Source: Sphingomonas sp. G-3-2-10
GTDB lineage: Bacteria; Pseudomonadota; Alphaproteobacteria; Sphingomonadales; Sphingomonadaceae
NCBI RefSeq assembly: GCF_012927115.1
Contig: NZ_JABBFY010000001.1
Span: forward strand, 1,364,001 to 1,428,000
Reading direction: 5' to 3'
Length of the DNA: 64,000 nucleotides
The notes beneath the pieces are model-generated. The model saw only the letters and a program-made list of their open reading frames with translations, did not search any database and was not told where the DNA came from. Position numbers and translations under genes: made by a program. Below, piece after piece: positions 8,098 through 17,501 of this stretch (positions within the stretch are counted from its first letter, which is position 1; every line of letters begins with the position of its first letter).

Positions 8098-9585
8098 TCA
8101 AGCCTGGAAGGCCGCGGCAGCCATCTGAGCCTCACGCACCGCGCTCCCGGCAGCAAGCTGATAAACCAGCCGCCCCTCCCGATCGAATTCGCCCCAGGGC
8201 AACACCCCATCCCGCGCGAAATCGACCCACAGCTTGTGCGTGCGATCCGCCAGTTCCTGCGGCGGCGCTTCGCCCGCCAGCCCCTCAGGGCCCGTCACGC
8301 TGGCGAGCGTATCGAACACGAAGCCCAGCTCGATCCCATGACAGGCACCCAGTTCGCCGCCGCTCTGGGGTGAACGCCACTCGAATTCGTACATATGCGT
8401 CCGCCCGCGATGTTCCTCGGCAAAGCGGCGCGCGGGCCAGCGGAAGACGAGGTCGTTCAGCGCATCGGTGAACGCCTGTCCCGGCTTCTTCCCGCTGCCC
8501 ATGCCATAGGCGCGCAGCGTCTTGCGCGCGTTCGGATGCGACTTGTGCAGCGCATAGATCGCCAGCCATTTACCGATCTTCTCGCGCACGCCCGTGGGAA
8601 CGAGATAGAGGTTCATCTCCTCGGCATTAGTCCCGATCAGCAGCTCGACATCGGCCCCGGCCCCCTTCGCCAGCAGATCGAGCGCCGGTTCGGGCAGCAG
8701 ATCGTCGCCGTGAACCGGACTGAACCGGCTAAGGCCGAACAACGGCTCGCGCCCGTTCGAATCGCGCAGATCGATGCGCGCGGTCGGCTGGGATATCTTC
8801 TCCAGCGCTATGAGCCCGTCTTCATAGGAAACGCTGCGGAAGCCCTCTGCATCAGGCGACACGCCGAGCATCTTCGCGAGCTTCTTCACCAGCCGCTGCA
8901 TGACGCCGATCTCGCGCGTCATCGAACCATGACCACTTTGTACGATCGCGCGGCGGAACAGCCCCTGTGCGAGCGGCGAAGCGATCAGATTGCCGATCGA
9001 CATCGCGCCGGCCGATTCGCCGAACACAGTGATATTGCCGCCATCCCCGCCGAACGCTGCGGCATTCTCGCGCACCCATTTGAGCGCCGCGATCTGGTCG
9101 CGCAGGCCCAGGTTGGTGGGGATGCCGGGGATCGGCAGAAAGCCGTCAATGCCTAGGCGATAGTTGATCGCGATACACACCATGCCGGCCTTCGCGAAAC
9201 CGCTGCCGTCGTGAACGCTCGCATCCTTGCTGCCGAGCACGAAGGCACCGCCGTGGATGAAGACCATCACCGGCAGCCCCTTCGCCGCCGGATCGGGGGT
9301 CCAGACATTGACGCTGAGATAATCGTCGCCGCGCGCCCAACCCGTGCCGATCAGCGGCGCGACGTCGAGGCCGGGGAACGGCTTCACCAGATGCGGGGCG
9401 TTCGGCCCGGACTCCGTCGCGTCGCGAATCCCGTCCCACGGTGCGTGCGGCTGCGGCGCGGCAAAGCGCAGATCGCCCACGGGCGCGGCGGCATAAGGCA
9501 CGCCGAGGAACCGGATGATACCGTCGCTGGCTATCCCGCGAATCTCACCGGTAGCGATTCGAACGATCGACTGATCTCTCTCCAT
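8098..9585 (-). CDS. Type B carboxylesterase
   Basis: A 495-aa alpha/beta-hydrolase of the carboxylesterase type B family. FLGVPYAAAPVGDLRFAAPQ and the oxyanion block MVFIHGGAFVLGS precede the nucleophile elbow TVFGESAGAMS. The catalytic acid is probably the Glu of IGTNAEEMNLYL, and the histidine lies in GACHGIELGF. I see no signal peptide, so it should be cytoplasmic. Family members hydrolyse varied esters. It ends 120 bp from the flavoprotein gene, beyond operator candidate 3, and need not belong to that module. Confidence 0.9.
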   Translation of the reverse strand: MERDQSIVRIATGEIRGIASDGIIRFLGVPYAAAPVGDLRFAAPQPHAPWDGIRDATESGPNAPHLVKPFPGLDVAPLIGTGWARGDDYLSVNVWTPDPAAKGLPVMVFIHGGAFVLGSKDASVHDGSGFAKAGMVCIAINYRLGIDGFLPIPGIPTNLGLRDQIAALKWVRENAAAFGGDGGNITVFGESAGAMSIGNLIASPLAQGLFRRAIVQSGHGSMTREIGVMQRLVKKLAKMLGVSPDAEGFRSVSYEDGLIALEKISQPTARIDLRDSNGREPLFGLSRFSPVHGDDLLPEPALDLLAKGAGADVELLIGTNAEEMNLYLVPTGVREKIGKWLAIYALHKSHPNARKTLRAYGMGSGKKPGQAFTDALNDLVFRWPARRFAEEHRGRTHMYEFEWRSPQSGGELGACHGIELGFVFDTLASVTGPEGLAGEAPPQELADRTHKLWVDFARDGVLPWGEFDREGRLVYQLAAGSAVREAQMAAAAFQA

Positions 9586-9781
9586 TCCGGAGCGATTATC
9601 CGAGCAACGCCCGCCATGCGCGTGGTTTCGCTGTGCTCAGCGGCACAGGCGCATTGCAGCGGAAGCGATTGCTGATCTGGATCAATTAGAAGAGTACAGG
9701 GTCGGACCCGCAGGGTCCGCAAGCGCGAACGGGCGCCGGCCGGTCAGGCCGATCTTCTCTTTCATAACAAAAGAGCGACCG
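9586..9781. other. Spacer between the esterase gene and the tRNA region
   Basis: No gene is visible. A small GGACCC-TGC-GGGTCC hairpin near 9703-9722 lies downstream of the leftward tRNA and could take part in its termination or processing, although no T-run follows. Confidence 0.3.
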
Positions 9782-9810
9782 TGGCGGAGAGGGTGGGATG
9801 CGAACCCGCG
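9782..9810 (-). pseudogene. Degenerate copy of tRNA-Ser 3' end
   Basis: Including five bases of leader, positions 9777-9810 match 9896-9929 at 32 of 34 bases and lie 119 bp from the real tRNA copy. The duplicate covers the T-arm, the acceptor 3' strand and the encoded CCA. One mismatch breaks the T-stem and the other alters the T-loop. No matching 5' half is present, so it cannot be a working tRNA. It could be an attachment-site scar from an element that integrated into the tRNA gene, or a local duplication. Confidence 0.65.
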
Positions 9811-9900
9811 CGCGCAGGCCCGTAGGCCGGAGCGCCATCAAATGAACCGTGGGTTGGCCGCTGTCTGGTGGGAAAAGGTCCCCGGGCGATGCAGGGACCG

Positions 9901-9990
<90 letters not shown>

Positions 9991-10160
9991 GCGAGGTCAT
10001 AAGATGCGTCCCGAGGGATGCACCGGTCGATTGGAGCGCGGGCCTCTAGCGCAATGATTTGGCCTGCACAACCTCTCTTTGCGCACTTCCCGGCGCGGCT
10101 CCCGGTGGCTGTCCCGGCGGCTCTCCTTGTGCGGGGGCGCGGACGCATTAGATTAACGGG

Positions 10161-10550
10161 ATGAACACGCCTTCCCTGCCCCCGATTCCCGCCGAACCCC
10201 TCGTCCCCGCCGTGCCCATGCCGCCGGTCGCGTCGGCGCGGTTCGCGATCGGCGATGTGGTGAAGCACCGGCTGTTCGATTTCCGCGGCGTCATCTTCGA
10301 CGTCGATCCGGTCTTCGCCAATACCGAAGAATGGTATGAAGCGATCCCGGAGGAAGTCCGCCCGCGCAAGGACCAGCCTTTCTACCATCTGCTCGCGGAG
10401 AACGCCGAATCGAGCTATGTCGCCTATGTCAGCCAGCAGAATCTGGTGGTCGACGAAAGCGACGAGCCGGTCGATCATCCGGCAATCGCGGGCCTGTTCG
10501 ACGGCTATGACGGTGGCCGCTATCACCTGAAGCACGCCCTACGCCACTAA
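10161..10550 (+). CDS. hspQ: HspQ / YccV-like heat-shock protein
   Basis: A 129-aa protein. Its core from about residue 25 (RFAIGDVVKHRLFDFRGVIF through EEWYEAIPEEVRPRKDQPFY to YVSQQNLVVDE) matches the HspQ/hemimethylated-DNA-binding YccV domain. In enterobacteria HspQ is a specificity factor for Lon protease. The first 25 residues are proline-rich and not part of the domain. An internal ATG at residue 20 is an alternative start. It stands alone between the tRNA and the ribosomal operon. Confidence 0.88.
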   Translation: MNTPSLPPIPAEPLVPAVPMPPVASARFAIGDVVKHRLFDFRGVIFDVDPVFANTEEWYEAIPEEVRPRKDQPFYHLLAENAESSYVAYVSQQNLVVDESDEPVDHPAIAGLFDGYDGGRYHLKHALRH

Positions 10551-10608
10551 GGCGGAAGCTTGCCCGTCCATGCCTTCCGGTTCGATGACGGAATTAAGGC
10601 ATTTTGGG

Positions 10609-10637
10609 TTGACTTGAACGGCCTCCTCCCTTAGCTG
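10609..10637 (+). promoter_or_regulatory. Candidate promoter of rplU-rpmA
   Basis: TTGACT at 10609-10614 is followed, after 17 bp, by TAGCTG at 10632-10637. The -35 is good and the -10 is weak. The implied leader is about 55 nt and contains a CCGGGGTCACCCTGG-like hairpin before rplU. Confidence 0.45.
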
Positions 10638-10698
10638 CGCCCTTCCTCCTGCCGGGGTCACCCTGGCGGGCACAAGCTTTTGGTTAGAGAAGAGACCC

Positions 10699-11082
10699 AT
10701 GTTCGCTATCGTGCGCACTGGCGGCAAGCAGTATCGCGTTGCCGCAGGAGACAAGATCGTCGTCGAGAAGCTCGATGGCGAAGCCGGAGCGTCGATTTCG
10801 CTCACCGACATCCTGCTCGCAGGTGAAGGTTCGGAGCTGAAGTCGGTCGAGGGCCTCACCGTCTCTGCCGAGATCATCGCTCAGGCGAAGGCCGACAAGG
10901 TCATCGTTTTCAAGAAGCGCCGCCGGCATAACTATCGCCGCAAGAACGGCCATCGCCAGCAGCACACGATCCTGAAGATCACCGCCATCGGTGCGCAGGA
11001 AGAGAAGAAGAAGGCCGCGCCGAAGGCGAAGAAGGCCGACGCCCCCGCTGCCGAGGCTGCTGCCCCGGCCGCCGAAGCGTAA
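10699..11082 (+). CDS. rplU: 50S ribosomal protein L21
   Basis: A 127-aa L21. The body [20 protein letters not shown] through [19 protein letters not shown] is highly typical. After residue 100 a lysine/alanine-rich tail ([21 protein letters not shown]) extends beyond the roughly 103-aa E. coli protein, as is common in alphaproteobacteria. It is first gene of the rplU-rpmA operon, 18 bp before rpmA. Confidence 0.98.
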   Translation: MFAIVRTGGKQYRVAAGDKIVVEKLDGEAGASISLTDILLAGEGSELKSVEGLTVSAEIIAQAKADKVIVFKKRRRHNYRRKNGHRQQHTILKITAIGAQEEKKKAAPKAKKADAPAAEAAAPAAEA

Positions 11083-11100
11083 GTTCGAGGAGCATAGACA

Positions 11101-11370
11101 ATGGCACATAAGAAAGCAGGCGGCTCTTCGCGTAACGGTCGCGACTCCGCTGGCCGCCGTCTCGGCGTCAAGAAGTTCGGTGGCGAGGCCGTCATCGCGG
11201 GCAACATCCTGATCCGTCAGCGCGGCACCAAGGTGTATCCGGGCGTCAACGTCGGCATGGGCAAGGACCATACGCTTTTCGCGCTTACCGACGGCCGCGT
11301 GTCGTTCAAGCTCGGCAAGCTGGGCCGCAAGTTCTGCTCGGTAGACGCTATTGCGGAAGCGGCCGAATAA
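11101..11370 (+). CDS. rpmA: 50S ribosomal protein L27
   Basis: An 89-aa L27 that starts directly with [20 protein letters not shown], the basic arm that reaches the peptidyl transferase centre. There is no cleavable N-terminal extension of the kind found in Firmicutes. A strong terminator lies about 56 bp downstream. Confidence 0.98.
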   Translation: MAHKKAGGSSRNGRDSAGRRLGVKKFGGEAVIAGNILIRQRGTKVYPGVNVGMGKDHTLFALTDGRVSFKLGKLGRKFCSVDAIAEAAE

Positions 11371-11426
11371 CATCGGGTAACCAGCCGGGTTGCCCACCAG
11401 GGTGATCCGGATCTGGCGAACAGATC

Positions 11427-11464
11427 GAAACAAGGGAGACGGGTCACCCCGGCTCCCTTGTTTC
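11427..11464 (+). terminator. Intrinsic terminator after rpmA
   Basis: GAAACAAGGGAG (11427-11438) pairs perfectly with CTCCCTTGTTTC (11453-11464), a 12-bp stem around a 14-nt loop with the T-tract inside the distal arm. Confidence 0.85.
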
Positions 11465-11539
11465 ATGCTCCCTCCCCTGCGGTGTCGCCGGACCGTCATC
11501 GAGACGGCCTATGCGCCCGCCCCAACGAGGAGAGTGGTC

Positions 11540-12097
11540 ATGTTCGTGCGTACACAACGACTGACATTGCGGCCGGGCTGGATCGAGGATGCCCCCGAAC
11601 TCGCCCGCGCGATGAATCACTGGGAAGTCTGCGCCAAGCTAGCGACGGCGCCCTGGCCCTATGGCCTGCTGGATGCCGAGGATTTCCTCGGCCGGATGAG
11701 CGTGTCGAGCGACGCCTTCTTCTTGATCTGCGCGCATGAAGGCGGGGAGACTCGCATGGTCGGCGGCATCGGCGTGCATGCCACGGGCAATGACGAGCAT
11801 GAGTTGGGCTATTGGATCACCCCCGAAGCCTGGGGCCGCGGTTATGCGACCGAGGCCGGGCTGGGCGTCGTCCGCATGGCGCGCGATTCGCTGCGGCTCA
11901 AGCGGCTGGTCGCCGGGCATTTCATCGACAATCCCGCGTCGGGGAAGGTGCTGAGAAAGCTAGGCTTCCGCGCGACCGGACGAATCGTCCAGCGCGAATC
12001 GCGGGCGCGGGGCGTATCGACTCCGTGTGCATCGTTCGAGCTCGATCTGTGCGCCGACGCCGCCGACAACGACCCGCGAACCCGAATGGCGGCCTAA
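11540..12097 (+). CDS. GNAT N-acetyltransferase (RimJ/RimL type)
   Basis: A 185-aa acetyltransferase. RTQRLTLRPGWIEDAPELARAM is the RimJ/RimL opening, ELGYWITPEAWGRGYATEAG is the acetyl-CoA binding core, and NPASGKVLRKLGFRATG is the usual end motif. The start at 11540 has GAGGAG upstream; in-frame starts further upstream overlap the rpmA terminator. The acceptor cannot be told. Confidence 0.87.
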   Translation: MFVRTQRLTLRPGWIEDAPELARAMNHWEVCAKLATAPWPYGLLDAEDFLGRMSVSSDAFFLICAHEGGETRMVGGIGVHATGNDEHELGYWITPEAWGRGYATEAGLGVVRMARDSLRLKRLVAGHFIDNPASGKVLRKLGFRATGRIVQRESRARGVSTPCASFELDLCADAADNDPRTRMAA

Positions 12098-12122
12098 GCC
12101 GAATACCGCCGCATCTTTGCGC

Positions 12123-12153
12123 TTGACCTCAACTTAGCTTGAGGTTGCATGGA
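12123..12153 (+). promoter_or_regulatory. SoxR-type MerR-family promoter
   Basis: CCTCAACTTAGCTTGAGG at 12127-12144 has the outer arms CCTCAA/TTGAGG and central T-rich core of SoxR boxes. It lies directly after a -35 TTGACC (12123-12128). A 19-bp spacer, typical of MerR-family promoters, would put the -10 at 12148-12153 (CATGGA, a poor match). This implies that transcription starts after about 12160, which argues against the ATGs at 12149 and 12153 as start codons of the MFS gene. Confidence 0.6.
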
Positions 12154-12182
12154 TGCGGCGGCATCCGGACCGGAGATTCGAC

Positions 12183-13619
12183 GTGACGACCGCACCCACC
12201 GCCGATCAAGGCTCCAGCCCCAGATGGCGCGACCTGTTGAGCGGCGGCCGCGGGCCGCTGCTCGCGCTGATCATGCTCGGCGACTGGCTGGTTGCAGCCG
12301 ATTCGCTGGCGACCGCGACGCTGATGCCCAGCGTCGGCCAGTCGCTGTCGGGCTTCGCATGGTTCGGCTGGACGGCTTCGGGGTTCCTTACCGGCAGCGT
12401 CGTCGCAGGCGCTTCGGCGGGCTGGATGTCAGAACGGTTCGGCCTGCGCGCATCGATGGTGCTCGCGGGGCTGCTGCTCGCCTTTGGCTGCGCGCTTTCC
12501 GCGCTGACGCCCGACATGTTCTGGTTCGTCGTCAGCCGCGTGTTGCAGGGGATCGCCGGCGGCTGGCTGATCGGTCTGATCTATGTCGCGATGGCGACGT
12601 CGTTTCCCGCGGCACATCTCCCCCGCCTGTTCGCGCTCGTCACCAGCGTGTGGGGCATCGCCACCTTTGTCGGCCCGCTGATCGGCGGCGCCTTCGCCGA
12701 TTGGGGCTGGTGGCGGGGCGTATTCTGGCTGTTCGCGGGTCAGGCATTGCTGTTCGCGGTCGCCGCGCTGCGGCTGATCCCCGCGCGAGCGAGCGACACC
12801 GGCAAGCAGCGCGTGCCGATCGTCCCGCTCGTCCTGCTCACGCTGGCGATCGCGGCGGTATCCGCAGCGGGCGTGGTCGCTTCGGCCTGGGTCGCGGCAC
12901 CAGTGCTGGCGGGCGGCATCGTGCTGCTGGTGATCGCGGTGCGCGGCGACATCCGCGGCGGCTCCGGCATCCTCCCGGCGCAGGTGAGCGATCCCGGATC
13001 CGCCCTCCGCGCCGCCTATATCGTCTATTTCATGGCCTGTGCCGCAGGCGTCGCCTTCGCCCTCTACGGCCCGGCGCTGCTCCACGCCACGATGGGGCTC
13101 AGCGCGCTGGAGGCCGGCTATTGCGTCGCGATCGAGGCGATCGCCTGGACCGCGATCGCGCTGGCGGTCAGCGGTTCGGGAGACGCGTGGCGGCGGCGGT
13201 ACATCGTCATCGGCGTTGCTTCGATCCTGCTCGGCATCACGATGCAGACCTTCGTACTCGGCGGCACTTCGCTGCCTGCGATCCTCGTCTCAGGCGCGTT
13301 GCTCGGCGGCGGCTTCGGCTTCTGCTCCGCCTTTCTCGGCCAGCGCATCATGATGATGCTCGACCCCAGCGAGAGCGCGCGCGGATCGGGCGCGATCGCT
13401 GCAGTGCGCGGCGCGGGCGGTGCGCTCGGCGCGGCAGTCTCCAGCATCGGCGCCAACGCAGCCGGTTTTGCCACGGGAATCGACAGCGACAGCGCGCCGC
13501 TGGTCGCGCTGGGCGCCTTCGGCATCGGCATCCCCTTCGCGCTCTGGGCGCTGGTCGCCGCGATCAGGGTTGTCCGCTCGCCCTCGCCTTACGCCGCGAC
13601 GGCCACCGCCGCGGCATAG
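12183..13619 (+). CDS. MFS efflux transporter, possibly redox-regulated
   Basis: A 478-aa major facilitator with roughly 14 hydrophobic segments, resembling drug/proton antiporters. It opens with LLALIMLGDWLVAADSLATATLMP, and the loop 2-3 motif is SAGWMSERFGLRAS. I prefer the GTG at 12183, preceded by GGAG, because the SoxR-type promoter would start transcription downstream of the in-frame ATG at 12153 (a 488-aa reading). SoxR targets in non-enteric bacteria are often efflux pumps, which fits. The last 31 bp overlap the convergent hydrolase gene. Confidence 0.83.
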   Translation: MTTAPTADQGSSPRWRDLLSGGRGPLLALIMLGDWLVAADSLATATLMPSVGQSLSGFAWFGWTASGFLTGSVVAGASAGWMSERFGLRASMVLAGLLLAFGCALSALTPDMFWFVVSRVLQGIAGGWLIGLIYVAMATSFPAAHLPRLFALVTSVWGIATFVGPLIGGAFADWGWWRGVFWLFAGQALLFAVAALRLIPARASDTGKQRVPIVPLVLLTLAIAAVSAAGVVASAWVAAPVLAGGIVLLVIAVRGDIRGGSGILPAQVSDPGSALRAAYIVYFMACAAGVAFALYGPALLHATMGLSALEAGYCVAIEAIAWTAIALAVSGSGDAWRRRYIVIGVASILLGITMQTFVLGGTSLPAILVSGALLGGGFGFCSAFLGQRIMMMLDPSESARGSGAIAAVRGAGGALGAAVSSIGANAAGFATGIDSDSAPLVALGAFGIGIPFALWALVAAIRVVRSPSPYAATATAAA

Positions 13620-14434
13620 TCGCTCTCGGCTTTGCCGATCAGCGCGCGGTCGTCATGGTTCCACGGGTGGAAGCCCGGCAGGAAGAACGCGACCCAGCCG
13701 GGCGCGATCTTGCGCAGCAGCCCCGGCGATCCGACCAGATACCAGGCCAGCCGCGCCCATGCCTTCGGCCCGCTGATCCCGTCCTGCCGCAACAGGTCAA
13801 GCGTGCCCTCGATCCGATGCTTCCAGAACTTCGTGGTGATGACGAGCATCATCAGCGACTTGATCTTCCACCGCTGCCAGCGCGACCAGTCGCGGGTGGC
13901 GTGCATCCAGGTGTCGTACGCGACGCCCTTATGCTCGACTTCCTCAATCGCGTGCCAGCGCCACATCGCCGCGCTCTCGGCGTCGGCACCCTTCATCTGC
14001 TTGGGATTGCGCAGGATTTCCGCCGCGAGGATCGCGGTATAATGCTCCAGCGCCATCGTCGCGGCAAGGCTGGCGATCTTCGGCCGCTCGGCCGCTTCGG
14101 CCAGCACCTGATCGATCCGCGCCTCCAGCCGGCTCACATCATACCCTGCATCGGTCACACGGCGATTGAACGCCACATGCTCCCGGCTATGCATCACTTC
14201 CTGCTGCACGAAGGCGCGGATTTCCTGCGCCAGCTTGTCGGGCACGCCGTCGCGAAACGCCTTCACACTCTCGATGAAGAATGCCTCGCCCTTGGGAAAC
14301 GTCACCGACAACGCGTTCATGAAGGCGGAAGCGATCGGATCGCCGCCCAGCCACCAGCGCGCCTGCTTCGCATCGCGCCCGAAGCGGCGATCGCGCGGGG
14401 TGATCGTCAGGTCGGCGGGAGTCTTTGCTTTCAC
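13589..14434 (-). CDS. Predicted metal-dependent hydrolase (PF10118)
   Basis: A 281-aa helical protein of the COG3687/PF10118 family. Conserved Glu/His pairs are visible in EVMHSREHVAF, MALEHYTAIL and WHAIEEVEHKGVAYD, consistent with a di-metal site in a four-helix bundle. Biochemical function in the family is poorly known. The start is a GTG (14432-14434) with GGAGG ten bases upstream. It is divergent from the TetR gene, 56 bp apart, so that regulator probably controls it. Confidence 0.8.
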   Translation of the reverse strand: MKAKTPADLTITPRDRRFGRDAKQARWWLGGDPIASAFMNALSVTFPKGEAFFIESVKAFRDGVPDKLAQEIRAFVQQEVMHSREHVAFNRRVTDAGYDVSRLEARIDQVLAEAAERPKIASLAATMALEHYTAILAAEILRNPKQMKGADAESAAMWRWHAIEEVEHKGVAYDTWMHATRDWSRWQRWKIKSLMMLVITTKFWKHRIEGTLDLLRQDGISGPKAWARLAWYLVGSPGLLRKIAPGWVAFFLPGFHPWNHDDRALIGKAESDYAAAVAVAA

Positions 14435-14490
14435 GACGGGAATTCCTCCACTAAGCGGGGTGACTGGGGAAATATGAATTACTTACATAA

Positions 14491-15087
14491 ATGTCAATAA
14501 CACGTCGCCGCCTTTCGCCCGAAGAATCCCGTGATGCCGCGCTGACGGCCGCGCGCGAGCTGTTGCTCGAGGACGGCCCGCAGGCCGTGACGCTCAAGGC
14601 CGTCGCGGCGAAGATCGGGCGTACCCACGCCAACCTGCTCCACCATTTCGGCTCTGCCGCAGGGTTGCAGAAGGCGCTGGTCGCGAGTCTTGCCGAGGGG
14701 GTGACCGCCAAGATCGGCGAAGCGATCCTGCGCGCGCGCGACAATGACCATAATCCGCGCGAAGTGGTCGACCTGACCTTCGACGCCTTCGACAAGGGCG
14801 GTGCGGGCGCGCTGGCCAGCTGGATGATCCTCAACGGCAATCAGGACGTACTCGATCCGATCCTCGAAGCGATCCAGAAGCTGGTCGACATGATCGCCAA
14901 GGATCACGACCATGAGGGCCTGTCGCTGCAGGAGGAAACGCTCCAGCTGGTGCTGACCGCGATGGGCGACGCGCTGCTCGGCGGCCCGATGGCCAAGGCG
15001 CTGGGCCTGCCCCGCGAAAAGGCGCGTGAACTGGCGGCCAAGGCGATGATGCAGGCGCATCTGCACCCGAAGTTGGAGGGACAATGA
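14491..15087 (+). CDS. TetR-family regulator
   Basis: A 198-aa regulator. The N-terminal helix-turn-helix (residues about 8-55) contains VTLKAVAAKIGRTHANLLHHFGS, and the helical ligand domain follows. No ribosome binding site lies at normal distance from the ATG at 14491, and this ATG sits inside a small palindrome (ACAT-AA-ATGT, 14485-14494). A leaderless transcript, with the operator over its own start, would explain both. Its divergent neighbour is the likely target. Confidence 0.83.
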   Translation: MSITRRRLSPEESRDAALTAARELLLEDGPQAVTLKAVAAKIGRTHANLLHHFGSAAGLQKALVASLAEGVTAKIGEAILRARDNDHNPREVVDLTFDAFDKGGAGALASWMILNGNQDVLDPILEAIQKLVDMIAKDHDHEGLSLQEETLQLVLTAMGDALLGGPMAKALGLPREKARELAAKAMMQAHLHPKLEGQ

Positions 15088-15464
15088 TCGGATCGCTTCT
15101 GTTCGCGGGGATGATGACTGCGGCATATCCGGCGCCTGGGCCAAACCCCTGCCCCCTGTCGGTAGCGTGGTCGGAGGGCGTTCCGGCGCGAGCACCCATG
15201 GAGCCGATGTATAACCTGCTGATCGTGAACGGCACCGGGATCACAATGAACGGCGAGGCCGTCGCACTCGCCGATCTCCCGGCGATGCTCACGCCGCGCG
15301 GCCCCCTGGGCATGTTCTTCGTCATCGACGCGAGCAAGGCCGATTGCCCGACAATGCAAAACCTCGCGGCGCTGATCGAGCGCGAAACGAATTGCGAGAA
15401 AAATCATTGCCACGTTTCGCGCAGCGCGGTCGATCTTCGGCGGTTCCCACAGATGGGGCAATGA
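15084..15464 (+). CDS. Small exported protein, weakly ExbD/TolR-like
   Basis: A 126-aa protein not confidently recognised. It overlaps the TetR gene by an ATGA. A hydrophobic N-terminus (MIGSLLFAGMMTAAYPAPG) suggests export. The middle reads NLLIVNGTGITMNGEAVALADLPAML and then MFFVIDASKADCPTMQNLAALIE. This recalls the periplasmic strand-helix pattern of ExbD/TolR domains, although the transmembrane anchor Asp is absent. Four cysteines could form disulphides. Confidence 0.6.
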   Translation: MIGSLLFAGMMTAAYPAPGPNPCPLSVAWSEGVPARAPMEPMYNLLIVNGTGITMNGEAVALADLPAMLTPRGPLGMFFVIDASKADCPTMQNLAALIERETNCEKNHCHVSRSAVDLRRFPQMGQ

Positions 15465-15496
15465 GCGGGGTGGCGCTAAACGTCCTTCGCGACTAA

Positions 15497-16558
<1,062 letters not shown>

Positions 16559-16610
16559 CGCATTTCGCCGCCAGCCTGCGCGTCCCGATTCCTGATTCGT
16601 AGGAGGATGC

Positions 16611-17387
16611 GTGAGTATCGGCAGTCTGTTGCGTCGCTGGTTCGGCGGAAAACCCGCCCCCTCGCCTGCCGCCGTCCCGCCCACGCCGACGGCGTTCGAT
16701 GCGTCGCATGAAGCGCGCCTGCGCCATTGGGAGAAGGTCGGCGCGGTCGAATCGGATGTGATCACCCATCTGATCAGTCCCGGGCTGACGGGTGGCCCAC
16801 ACTGGCCGACGACGCGCCAGGCCTATTGCGTCATCCGCCGCGCCAATGGCTCGGCGATCCTCGCCACCGACGGCCTGTCCGATCCGTTCGAAGATGTGGA
16901 GGGGATGGACGTCAACGGCTTCGAAATGGAGCTGTTCGTCGAATGCGCTGATCTGCCGCGCGAACTGGCGGGTGGCCCCGGCGACGTGACCCCGCTCCAG
17001 AAAAGCTGGATGTTCGCGCTGCTGAGCCACGTCGCGGGCATCGTCGCCAACAATGGCGGGATCGTGCCGCTGCTCGATCGCTATGGCGGCGTGCTGTCGA
17101 TGGAACTGCCCGGCGTGTCCGAAGCGGAAAGCATCCATTCGCAGCTGCCCGAACAGTATGTGACTCCCGACGATGTGCTGGGCGTGCTGATCGGGGGGCC
17201 GGGACCGGATTTCGCCGCCACCGTCGTGGGCATGCCGCTCTCGCCGGTGCGCATCGTCCCGATCGTCCTGCTGACCGCCGCCGAACTGGCCGAAATCCGC
17301 GCAGGCGACGAGACGACCCGCGAAGCCATTGCCGCCGCGCTGACCAAGCTGCCCTACACCCACGTCGCCCGGGATTCGCTGGTTTAG
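16611..17387 (+). CDS. Hypothetical protein, possible SUFU-like domain
   Basis: A 258-aa soluble protein with a GTG start (AGGAGG five bases upstream). The first 35 residues are a proline-rich linker after MSIGSLLRRWFGG. From residue 60 the pattern WPTTRQAYCVIRRANGSAIL, TDGLSDPFEDV, GFEMELFVECADLP and later DRYGGVLSMELPG resembles the suppressor-of-fused-like domain found in some bacterial proteins. This is a guess from pattern. No catalytic motif is evident. It lies between obgE and proB. Confidence 0.65.
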   Translation: MSIGSLLRRWFGGKPAPSPAAVPPTPTAFDASHEARLRHWEKVGAVESDVITHLISPGLTGGPHWPTTRQAYCVIRRANGSAILATDGLSDPFEDVEGMDVNGFEMELFVECADLPRELAGGPGDVTPLQKSWMFALLSHVAGIVANNGGIVPLLDRYGGVLSMELPGVSEAESIHSQLPEQYVTPDDVLGVLIGGPGPDFAATVVGMPLSPVRIVPIVLLTAAELAEIRAGDETTREAIAAALTKLPYTHVARDSLV

Positions 17388-17394
17388 CCCCCTA

Positions 17395-17417
17395 ATCCTC
17401 CGCCTTGCGGGGAGGAT
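17395..17417. repeat. Short REP-like palindrome
   Basis: ATCCTCCGCC-TTG-CGGGGAGGAT is a near-perfect palindrome just after the stop of the preceding gene. It matches the ATCCTCCCC ends of the larger elements at 45.8 and 49.1 kb and probably doubles as a terminator. Confidence 0.5.
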
Positions 17418-17501
17418 CGCGTGCCCGCGCGCTCCCCACCCATGCCCACCAAAAGATGATCTACTTGGCGTCCTCGCCGCGCACTCGCTAAGAGCGGCGC
17501 G

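Noticed and set aside
12149..14500. A 783-codon rightward open frame spanning the MFS gene, the hydrolase gene and the start of the TetR gene
   Set aside because: It is an Arg/Ala/Pro-rich shadow of real genes in other frames, with no domain, and its ATG would precede the likely transcription start.
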